Source of the DNA: Cryptomeria japonica | Lineage: Eukaryota; Streptophyta; Pinopsida; Cupressales; Cupressaceae | Direction: 5' to 3' | DNA: 64,000 bases | NCBI RefSeq assembly: GCF_030272615.1 | Contig: NC_081413.1 | Coordinates: 446,132,538-446,196,537 of the forward strand | In this document: piece after piece, positions 35,314 through 45,712 of the stretch | Layout of the letters: every line of letters begins with the position of its first letter | Numbering within the stretch: the stretch's first letter is position 1 | The notes under the pieces: model-generated | The model's database searches: none | What the model was told of the DNA's origin: nothing | Seen by the model: the letters and a program-made list of their open reading frames with translations, nothing else | Made by a program: the position numbers and the translations under genes

Positions 35314-37550
35314 TGTTGGCTACTTGGAGGAATTGATTATGTGTTGCATTGATGTTAATACTGTTAGGTCCCAGGAAGGACAATTGAGAGGGGGGGGGTG
35401 AATCAGTTGTGAACCAGTTGTCAATAAATTGTAATCGAAATAAAAATTATTCCAACTTAAACTTAATGCCTATAAACCAAACTTAAGTGTTGGTAAAATA
35501 GATTAACAATTATAGCAGTACAGGTTTAACTTAATGCATAAAACATAAAGAGAAACAACATCCACAACACATGACATGGAGATTTTGGCATGGAAACCCG
35601 GTAAGGGAAAAACAAGGGTGGGAAACCTTACCGACAATCAGATGATACTACTGTAGATAGTATGTGTATACAAATGGGGTCTGGACATGTAGAAAGGCTA
35701 ACTACCTAGAGCTCACTACTCAATCACAAAATAGGAGTTACACTGACTACATAATTGGATAGTTAAATCCAATGATAATGTATTGCTCAAAATAGCATCA
35801 ACAATGCTAGATTCAGTACCAGTTAAGCTCTGAAAATGAGTGTCAAAACACCTTCATAACCATCCTTGAACCTTTAAATAATGTCTACATGATTCACAGA
35901 AGGATCCACTTATTTTTTGCTCTTCAATATTCAAATACACTTATACCATATCTACATCCCAATCTTAAATAATATTTTACAATCATCTATACAAAACCTA
36001 AGACCAAATGTATAGGTCGGCTCACTAAAGATATTAAAATTAAATCAATTACAAATAAGTCTTGATGCGATACAACATGTTAGCTCAACACATTTACCAC
36101 AATATCCAGTCAATAAACAATGTCCATAACGTGCCATGCTGATCTGGAGTACTAGTCCATAACCAAGACCTATCTGCCAGTAAAGGAAAATCTGTCAACC
36201 CCATTAGACCAATAAGAAAAACACCAAATCCAAAAATAGAGTCCATGTCTTCGACATAATCAAATGATCTCCAAGATATCATCACTGTTGGTGAACCATA
36301 TAGCCTTTTGGTGAACACATACCGGTGACTATGCATAAGCCACTAACCATACCGGTGAACATAATGTAAACTTCCAAGAAGACAAGTGTTGACACCAATG
36401 AAAAAACCAATGCAACACATGATAAGGTCATGCATAATACCAACAAATACTAGTTGTTTTGATATCTACCAACTTTTGGTAGAGTGGTTGGATTATCATA
36501 TTGATCTGGAGATTTGTCTCTAGGTTTGGTCCAGCGATTGGAATTGGTTTGGATTGGTTATTCATGTGCTCTTGATGTGTATCACATTTAGTTGGTTAAG
36601 GATTTGATGATCTGAATGGTATTATATGTTCTAGTAAGCTTTTTGATTGTCGGTAAGGGTTTTATCGACAGTGCTTTGATGAAGATCTTTTGATGAATCC
36701 GATAAGTGGTTTTGGTCCGACTTCTAGAAGGTTATTAGGATGTTGATGGTTATCATGTTTGTGTTCCAGTTGTTCATGGTGTTTCATTTGGATTATGGTG
36801 ACCTATTTTAGGTCTGGTGGTTATTCTGTTAGGTTATGGACCGGTTTATGCAACGTGTTGGTTGATGCTCCCGATGTGTCACTGGTTGGATTTATTGTTT
36901 GGTTTATGTTGTTTCAGTCTTAGGCCAACTTGGTTTATCATTGGTTTGCGGGATTATCTAATGGATCTATTGTATTATCTTTTAGGTGGCCGACCAAATT
37001 TTTTAGGTGGTCGACCTAATTCTTTAGGTCCCAGGTTGGTATAAATATAATGTAAGATCTCTTTGTAGATTATATGTGGTAGGTCAAGGTTATGGGATTA
37101 TTTGTGTGTGAATAAAGTAGTAATCATATGCAAAGGTTTTGGTTGATCATAGGTGATCGAATTGGGTTTCTAAAAGAGGTTTAAGACCTCTAGTATTGAA
37201 CTTAACCAGAACTGTCTCAGGCATAGGAGACATTATTCTTGTAATTCATTCATCTTTCCAGATTGTAGTCTGGATTTATTTTGTAGTTAGTGAGGCTCCT
37301 TTTGTGATGTGTTGTGCGCTCTAGGCTATTGGCCTTCTTGCATGTTCAAGCCCCTCTTATTGTAATCACATACTTTCTACAGAAGTATTATTTGACTGTG
37401 GGTAGGCTTTCCACCATGGTTTTTCCCTTTACCGGGATTTCCACATATAAATCATAGTGTTATATGTTATGGATGGTTGTTAATTGTTCCATGATTTATG
37501 TTTATACTTAATTGTTATATCTGTTATTCCGGTATTTGGTTTATGCATTC
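35314..37550 (+). repeat. LTR-S2: truncated Copia LTR, split by LTR-S1
   Basis: Begins TGTTGG and carries the TTGCATTGATGTTAATAC block at the place where the Copia-C LTR has CATTGATGTCAACACC. TATA-like GGTATAAATATAATG is near 37038, and a CCACCATGGTTTTTCCC block (about 37410) is shared with Copia-C (58427). Without S1 it is about 1.15 kb. The final ~100 bp of this LTR type (with the C-run and CTAACA end) are missing where Gypsy-F begins. No PBS or coding part is attached. Confidence 0.65.
35362..36445 (-). repeat. LTR-S1: solo LTR of a Copia-C-like family
   Basis: Perfect 5-bp TSD AATAC at 35357-35361 and 36446-36450; TG...CA ends; 1,084 bp. On the minus strand it shares GATCAGCATGGCA, AGTGAGCTCTAGG and the ACTGATTCACCCCCCC end with the Copia-C LTR. 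No internal region is present, so it is a solo LTR made by LTR-LTR recombination. It interrupts LTR-S2 in the opposite direction. Confidence 0.85.
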
Positions 37551-38780
37551 TATTGGTTACCAAAAATAGATAGGTTTAGACTGCCACAGGGCAGAGACCA
37601 AGATGATTCCTCCAAATATCTATGGATAGACACCTCCAACTATAAATATCCATCAGACTTGGACCAACATTAACAAGGACACAAATTCCTTTTGCATTTT
37701 AGGCTCTACAAAACTAGGGAGGGTGATCCCTTAAGTAAATCTCTTGGTCTCTGCAATGATACTAAAAAATTTGCTGAAAAAAAGAAGATTATCTCATAAA
37801 AAGACTCAATAGAAAGGGATAATGCTCAAGGATTGCAAATGCTTCAGTGATCCTCAACCTTAAGCTAGAGTATGAGAAAAGGCGGGACGACTTTTAGAAA
37901 ATACATAAAACTTAACAAATGATATTCTGATATTTATGAGATTTGTAGAGATTCATTAGTTGAAAACAAAACAAGTCTGATAAACAAAACTAATTACAAG
38001 AACTCATTAGTGCCTTACTCCATTGAGCACCTGAAAGACGTGAAACATAAACCTAAAAGTGCGACAAAACTTGATCTAATAACATAAGATCTGAGATGAT
38101 ACTGCCTTACAATATATCCCATTTGTAACCCTAACACAAAACTACTTACAGAAAATCCTTGCATGAGTACTATCATTCTGCAACTCCATTTAAGTAATTT
38201 AATTGACCCCTTGGGCCCAAGCATAAATAGAAAGATACATACATCATAACAATGCACTAAATGAAATAAACCCTTGATTCGTTTCACTTAAAAATTGATA
38301 GAATCATGCGATGGAGAGAAAAAGGTCAAAATTCTATTTTTATAACTAAAATGCTATCTCTGTTACAAGATAAAATTTATGCATAACTCCTTCAAGAACC
38401 TATAAAAAATTTAACACTAAAACATTTCTTTATTTTGCTTTGTAAAAGATTTTACATCTTGTTTGCTTCACTTTGACTCACTATTCGAAACAGACTAGGA
38501 AGAACCCAAGGAACAAGAAAACTAAACCTACAAGACATTTCCCACAAATCTGAACCCTTCTTCTAGCCATGATTTCCCTTTTTATATAATTAAAGGGAGT
38601 GACAAGCTTCCGGCCAGAAGACACATGTTACGAGAAGATTCATTCTTAACAATTAGCCCTAAAAGGCTGTATGCAATTCTCTTACAAAAATGTTTACATG
38701 TCCATGCTCTCGCACTTGTAAAATCATTGTCCTTAACTGAAAATTGGTAGGGGAATAACCATTTGAACCATATTGTTATT
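37551..38780 (-). repeat. Gypsy-F 3' LTR
   Basis: Aligns over its full length with 43318-44547. Its left end is fused to the truncated LTR-S2. Confidence 0.85.
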
Positions 38781-40181
38781 GCCCTGACACCTTCAGATTG
38801 ACTGTGAGATGTTGAGCTTTTGTCCTATTGAGAGTTTCCTTTTACATCTCTAAGTTATCATCTTTGACTATCTAATCAATTTTGAGTCGACAAGTCTGTA
38901 TCCCACTCATTCTGCCTTTCCCGTGCAAGCTATGAATGGTGCCTTGTATGATCCCTCCTAATTTCTTACTTAAAATGCAGCTACATATCTCATTCAGCTT
39001 GGCAAATCTAATGGTCATTATATGCCGACGTGGCATTTGTCCTTCCATCTGTATCCACAGACCCACAAAATCTTGACTAAACAGTGCCATATCATCCTTC
39101 GATCAAAATCCATCAGTGGTGCCACCATAGGTCTTCCTAGTCACCTGGGACATGTGGCATCATCTCGCGATGCCACGGTCCGTAACCTCCTTTCAACTTC
39201 CATGGTGGGAACACGGGGGCTATCAGATCTATTCAAACTTTACCGCTTTGCACAATGCCCATTAACTCCTCCAGAATTAAAAATCGAGCAACTTTTACCT
39301 CAAGACAAAACATCTCCATTCATTTTGAACACGTGCAAATGGATGGGATCGTCAGTAGACTGACCTTTACCACCTGAGAACAAGTAACACAATTTTTTGA
39401 CTAGTTATAGTACCAATCTCATCGATTTCCACTAAGAACACATGACACAATCTCAAGATGTTGTGGTCTTTATAATCCTCACATCTTTGATTACGGGGAA
39501 GAGCGAATCATTGGATCCATTCATTTCTAACAACCCGTCGAACTACTTAGGACTTTTGAGCTTAAAGAAATCATGGACACAAATATTTAAAAGGAGACCA
39601 GTCATAAGGAAATTTTATGCGACTTAGGAAAAATCATATTTCACAAACTGGTTAACCACTCCTTAACACTTAGGAAATGAAATGGCCCCGTAAACGAAAG
39701 TGGTACCCTCGGACTTAAGTGAGAAAAAGGTAACAACAAAATATATCATTTCTATGGTTTTGTTTATAATACGTAAGGAATCTTGATAAACCCTAAACCC
39801 TAGACCTTGGATCATTTACAGAGGATACAAATAAAACCTAAAAAATCAATATTTGAGCTCAAAAATTAAAAATTTCATGCAATCAAGTTTTAGAGCTATC
39901 AATGGTTCTAGTTGGGGATGTCCATTTCATAGGAATGAGATGAGAAACCAGGATCTTTGGGTGAAGTAGACCAATTACAGAGCAGACCAAAAATAAATTA
40001 CCTAGATCAGGTAACTTCAATAGAAAGGAAACTATAGTAACAAATAAAACCTAACTAATGCTCATGGATAACAACTACTTTAACAAAAGTAGGACCTCAA
40101 AAATTGTCCATGAATAGGAAATTTAAGAGGGAACTTATTTACAATTATGTTGGGCATAGAGTTAGAAAAACTTACTCTACC
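38781..40181 (-). other. Gypsy-F 3' internal region, no recognised gene
   Basis: Part (about 38870-39360) is more GC-rich than its surroundings and open on both strands (minus 72 codons, plus 113 codons), but neither frame resembles a family I know. The rest shows no feature. Confidence 0.4.
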
Positions 40182-41102
40182 TCAAATTATTTGTGGCCTA
40201 CACAGTGAAACCACATATGATGGCCCAATGCCATCTACCAATGTTAACCAATGCTTTCCTCTATCATAAACATGATTTTCTTCTAAAAGAATCAAATGTA
40301 ATTTAATAACATAGGTGGAAAACCATTTTTGAAGCTTGTTGGCTACTTTCATCCCACCACTATGCTTAATTTTATCACTACAATTACTGCTAGAAATATG
40401 AAACTTGTGCAATGATATAATATATTTGTTATTTTGTCACATATATGTGTTGAACTGAATACAACACACATCCTAACTACGATCAATATCCTATTCTAAA
40501 AAAATATCATCCTGTTGAAAAAGGAAAATCTCATATTCTGGTATATAACTTAGAAAACATGCCTCTCTTGCAATATCAACCTGCCTACTACAATAGGGAC
40601 TCTCTGAAAAATCCACCTTCTTACTGATCATAACAAGAAAACTGTTATCAAGGGGAGGAAAAGGGTCAGAGATGACCTCTTCAGATATTTCACCCTCTTG
40701 TTTTGTATCCAATTTAATATCAACAATATCAGCAATAGGGGAAAACCGATTATTGTTACATATCTTTAAATCACATATTGCATCTTTATCTCTATAATAT
40801 TCCATTTTAGAAGTCGCTACAATAATATCCCTATTCTTAGTTCTTTCTTCTTACAGAGGGTTAAGAACAATATGAAAATCCTTCTTAAAAATATTATAAT
40901 AGAGCACCAATTGATCTTCATCTACGTCTTCATCAAATACTACATTGATATTTTCACTAAAATTAGTGCTCATCTTATCTTCAGGTTCATCAGGAATCAA
41001 TGAATGACAATCTGAACTGGGACAACACACAACAATATGATCTCCATAGTATGAGTTCCATATTAATATATTCATAAGCCCCAACAAGGCTGCCATGATC
41101 AT
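40182..41102 (-). pseudogene. Gypsy-F second coding block of unknown function
   Basis: A single minus-strand register runs from 41102 to 40182 with few stops. It is acidic at first (SENINVVFDEDVDEDQ), then has EEVISDPFPPLDNS, and ends with HVYDRGKHWLTLVDGIG. It follows gag after a frame change near 41300 and stands where a pol would be expected, but I see no protease, RT or integrase motif. Possible identities are a diverged gag extension or an element-specific accessory protein. Not recognised. Confidence 0.45.
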
Positions 41103-41299
41103 TCTGATTCTTTTGAACTAGATTTCTCTTAAATGTAGAGGTTAACTCTGGGACATTTTGGAAATGAGAGCAGTTTATAAAAGTCTAGTCCTCAATGGTA
41201 GAAATATATTGTATTAGGATAACTCCCTCATTTATACACATCATGCATCTTTCTATCCCAATAATTTTATTAACTAAAATTGGTGGGATCTTATCATCT

Positions 41300-42447
41300 G
41301 AATCTTTATCATCATATATGATTGATTCCTAAAAGACTGAATTTATATCATCAAAATCCTGCATAATTGCATCAATATCAGATATAACACTTTCTGATTC
41401 TTTATACTCATTGTTGGATTTATTTGAAACACAAGACTACAAATAAATTTCTTGTGAGATGCTCTCCCTAGGGTAATTATTGTTGTCATTTAGTAAAGTG
41501 ATTGACACCATATCCATCTCTACACATAATATGTTGGATACTTTCTCATTAACCTCTTCTTCATCAATATGAGGAAAAACCACTACCTAGGACAAGTTCT
41601 CTTCACTCATATTTTTGTTCAAAGCATAATTAATAACAATGCTAATGTGATAAGTAGGGATATAAGGGTTTTGATACAGATTTCTATCTTCTGATTTATG
41701 CTTTCCTTCAACCTCTAATACTGTAGGATAGCATACCCTTGCGGCTAAATAACCCTTAGGGATTCCATACTTCAAATTGTTCTCAATATCCATTGCTATC
41801 CTATAAGTTTGATGTAATGTTTTAGGATCCTTATCTCTCAACAAATAACTCTCTTCCTCATAAAATGCAGCCAAATAAAAAACTAAGAATACTACATCAT
41901 TTGGTCTATAGCTACTAGGAATTTCATCCAATACCCTAGTAAACCTGAGATTAAAAGAAGGTAATAACTCATCTTCTTCTTTCTAGATACCCATGAATGT
42001 TTTCATAACCGATCTTGGATTAATTCTCTCACAAAACTATTCCATGAATGCTACCTTCAACTCATCCCATGATGAGATAGAGCATACTGACATGTAAGAA
42101 AACCAGTCTCTAGCATTTTCCTTCAAAGACTGAACAAACAACTTTGTGAAAACATCTTCCTGATTTATTTGAAAATATTCCATTAATTCTGAAAACTCTT
42201 GCAAATGTTGTCGTGTTGATTCTGACCTTTTCCCATTGAATCCTAGTAATTTTTTCCTAATCCCTATAGGAATAGGATTTGGGAAACCTTGGATACCATC
42301 AAAGATCAATGGCTTATATCTTTCCATAAAGAAATCTCTATGGTGATTCGACAGAGGTTGCACATTTGTATTTGACATTTCATAGGGAAGCATAGGCATA
42401 TGATACATATTTTCATTCATTTCTCTTTTTCTTTCCCTTTTCCACAA
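41300..42447 (-). pseudogene. Gypsy-F gag (decayed)
   Basis: The ORF 42447-42037 (136 codons) and 41931-41587 (114 codons) are in the same register. The first reads FDGIQGFPNPIPIGIRKKLLGFNG, then STRQHLQEFSELMEYF, EDVFTKLFVQSLKENARDWF and SWDELKVAF, the standard retrotransposon-gag fold sequence. Stops follow AFME and FMGI. The second part has SSYRPNDVVFLVFYLAAF and RIAMDIENNLKYG. No zinc knuckle was found. The leader between PBS and gag is about 850 bp. Confidence 0.8.
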
Positions 42448-43317
42448 ATCTTAAACTATTACATTTCAAAGGATCAAAACATACTCCATCTAATCTCATT
42501 CAGAAAATGGAAACTAAATCACAGGAGTATGTAAAACAATCACTGCCATTCACTTCCTTAGTGCTTCTTTCACTCTTTAGGGAACATTTTTTACACAATT
42601 TTCATGAAAATGTAAATACCTCGAAATGCTGAAGTTGTTGCTGCCTTCTTTAACCTGGGACTTGCAAAATCACCTTCAATCCTTCAAATTTTTAACACTA
42701 ATCTTTTGACAGAGTCGCCACCTCCTTGCAGAGGACAAACACTCAAACAACTGGAATTCCTTCATAGGTCAAAGTTGTTTCAAAACAACACTACAACACT
42801 TCCTTATCATCAAATGGCATTATTGATTCCATCCTCAACTTGTTAGGGTACTTCATCATAAGAACTCAAATCTGCTTCATCTTTTCTAAAAACTTTTTTG
42901 GTTTTTCTTCAAGCAAACACACACTGATGCATAGATCTAAAAGTCACAGAGTTGCCACTCACAACTTGTGAGGTATTGCATATAATCTTTAAAAAATAGA
43001 CAAATTTGGACCAAACTCTTTATAGAAAATAAACTATAGTAGATTTATCAATGATAGTTATGAGAATTGACTCAAACCGACAAGGGATAGTTTAAGAAGA
43101 TTTTCACTCTGTGGGTAAAAGTTTTAGTCAAGTGACGTGGGAGAAACACTCAACCATCAAATCACAAAAGACCCAAACAACTTTATCCAACATTCTCCAG
43201 CAGAGTCGCCATTTTTGTTGGTGACTCAGATGGCATAATCTCAACTATGTATTTAGGAAAATTATTTTACTAGAGATTCTTTACAATTCATATTTTCCCT
43301 AGTAGAGTCGCCATTTT
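42448..43317 (-). promoter_or_regulatory. Gypsy-F leader with PBS and three PBS-like copies
   Basis: The true PBS is minus TGGCGACTCTACTAGGG (43297-43313), four bases from the LTR. Further TGGCGACTCT or TGGCAACTCT boxes occur at 43202-43211 (followed by GCTGGAG and preceded by an LTR-end-like CACCAACA), 42948-42957 and 42711-42720, all in the same orientation. Confidence 0.7.
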
Positions 43318-44547
43318 TGTTGATTCCCAAAAATGGATGGGTTTACACTGTCACCACGTAGAGACCAAGCTGATTCATCCAAATATCTATGGAGAGTCAC
43401 CTCCAACTATCAATATCCATCAGGCTTGGACCAACATTAACAAGGACACAAAGTCCTTATACACTTTAGGCTCTGCAGAACTAGGGATGGTGATCCCTTC
43501 AGTAAATCTCTTGCTCTTTGCAATGATACTAAGGAATTTGCTGAAAACAAAGAAAATTATCTCATGAAAAGACTCAACAAAAAGGGAGAATGCTCAAGGA
43601 TGGAAAATTCTTTAGTGATCCTCAACCTTAAGATGGACTATGAGAAAGGGTGGGACAACTTTCAGAAAATACATAAAACTCAACAAATGATATTATGATA
43701 TTTACGAGATTTGTAGAGATTCATTAGTTGAAAATAGAACAAGACTAATAAACAAAATCAGTTACAGGCATTGATTAGTGCCTTACTCCACTGGGCACCT
43801 GAAAGACATGAAACATAAATCCGAAAGGGTGACAAAACTTGATTTGATAACATAAGATCTGAGATGATACTGCCTTACAATATATCCCATTTGTAACCCT
43901 AACCCAAAACTACTTACTTAGAATCCTTGCATAAGTCCTATCATTCTGCAACTCCATTTAAGCAATTTAATTGACCCCTTGGGCCCAAGCATAAACAGAA
44001 AGCTACATACATCATAACAATGCACTAAATAAAATAAACCCTTGATTTGTTTCACTTAAAAACTGATAGAATGATGCAATGGAGAGAGAAAGGTCATAAT
44101 TATATTTTTATAAGTAAACTTCTATCTCTGTTACAAGATAAAATTCATGCATAACTCCTTCAAGAACCTATACAAAATTTAACACTAAAACATTTCTTCA
44201 TTTTCCTCTGTAAAAGATTTTACAGCTTGTTTGCTTCACTTTGACTCACTATTGGAAACAGACTAGGAAAAACCCAAGGAACAAGAAAACTGAACCTACA
44301 AGACATTTCCCACCAATCTGAACCTTTCTTCTAGCCATGATTTCTCTTTTTATAGAATTAAAGGGAGTGACAAGCTTCTGGCCAGAAGACAAATGTTAAC
44401 ATCAAATTCATTATTAACAATTAGCCCTAAAAGGTTGTATGCAATTCTCTTACAAATATGTTTACATGTCCATGTGCTGGCACCTATGAATCATCATTCC
44501 TAACTGAAAATTGGTAGGGGCTAAACTATTTCAGCCATGTCGTTACA
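43318..44547 (-). repeat. Gypsy-F 5' LTR
   Basis: 1,230 bp, plus text TGTTGATTCCC...GTTACA, next to the PBS. The ORF at 43337-43567 within it has no counterpart protein that I recognise. Confidence 0.88.
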
Positions 44548-44604
44548 TCATATATAAATCACATGCATCCATCCTGCATCCAAAACATGTTAGGAACATC
44601 ACAT

Positions 44605-45699
44605 TGTGTGTGTGAAAAGTGGACCTATATCTGTATCTAGAATACACAGCACTTCAATTAAGTCATTAGATGCATGGTTAGTAAATCAATAATCAATGAA
44701 TACTAAACCATTACAAAGTGACCCATTGCCTTCTAGTAGATGCGAGTTTAGATTGCTCTCATATTGCTAAGCTATCCAGTGACTAGACAACACCTAAACA
44801 AAGGATTTTTAAATCTTTATGAGCATGAGTATGAGCTAAATGGATGGAAGATTTAAGCTAGATATGCAAGATTAATCTAACATGATTTAAGCAATATATG
44901 AATATTTAAGATAAATGATTTAAGAAATATTAAGTAACTAATATGCAATATCTCAATGCAAATTCTCAATGAACCTAGAGAAAAAACAACATAATAACAA
45001 TATAATCTTCAGGATCTTTGAATGAGAGATGAGAGCCTAAATTTATAGAAAATTCAGAAAGAAACCAAAGACTGAGATCAAATGATGATGAGCAGTCAAG
45101 ATTTTCCAATAGGAAGCACAATCCAGGTGAATTGATGTGATTGGATGCTTTTCTCAGTTTTAAAGGAAATTGAACTAAAATTAAGATAAAATCAAGAAAA
45201 AACTGATTTATTCTCTCTTTCATTCAATTTTAATATTTAATTGTTTTAATTGCTTTCTTTGAGATTATTTATCAATATTTAATTTGTTTTTCAAGATTAT
45301 CTCCAATTGATTTCTTTTCTCAATTTTTAATTCTTTTTTTGTCAATTAATTCCTTTTTTGATTTGTTTCCTTTTTTGAAGATTTATGGCAATTTTTTTTT
45401 TTTTCAAATTAATTCCTCTTTTTTGATGATTTAATGGCAAATTGATTTATTTAATTAAATATGGAAAAGATATTTAATTAAAATAAATAAGATAATTGTT
45501 TAAAATTATTTACTTGGAATGATCAATTAATTAAATAAATATTTAATTAATATTGAGTGATTAAGTTGCCATGTGACATTTGATGACTACAGAACTAATT
45601 GTGTGCTCAAGATTTATTTAATTGCCTTTGGTTAGGACCTTGGTGATGTTGTTGAGATTAGGGGCCCATGGTTTAGATGACCATTTTTAGGGTATTACA
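44605..45699 (-). repeat. Gypsy-E 3' LTR
   Basis: Plus text starts TGTGTGTGTG and ends GGTATTACA. Preceded by TSD CACAT. Minus-strand TATAAATT at 45040-45047. Confidence 0.9.
45040..45047 (-). promoter_or_regulatory. TATA box in Gypsy-E LTR
   Basis: Minus TATAAATT, also at 53784-53791 in the 5' LTR and at the same relative place in both Gypsy-A LTRs. Confidence 0.5.
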
Positions 45700-45712
45700 T
45701 TTGCCCCTCTTT
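45700..45712 (-). other. Gypsy-E polypurine tract
   Basis: Minus AAAGAGGGGCAAA beside the 3' LTR, identical to that of Gypsy-A. Confidence 0.8.

Larger units (their letters stand above)
37551..44547 (-). mobile_element. Gypsy-F: gag-bearing, pol-less LTR retrotransposon
   Basis: Direct LTRs of equal length (37551-38780 and 43318-44547, 1,230 bp) flank 4.5 kb. On the minus strand a PBS follows the right LTR, then a long leader, gag and a second coding block. No RT, RNase H or integrase motif is found. The outer flanks CATTC and TCATA do not match. The left LTR begins TA instead of TG. It is likely a non-autonomous Gypsy (LARD-like) or a deletion derivative. Confidence 0.82.

Noticed and set aside
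39022-39363. 113-codon plus-strand ORF in Gypsy-F as a host gene
   Set aside because: No family resemblance, antisense to the element, and explained by a locally higher GC content.
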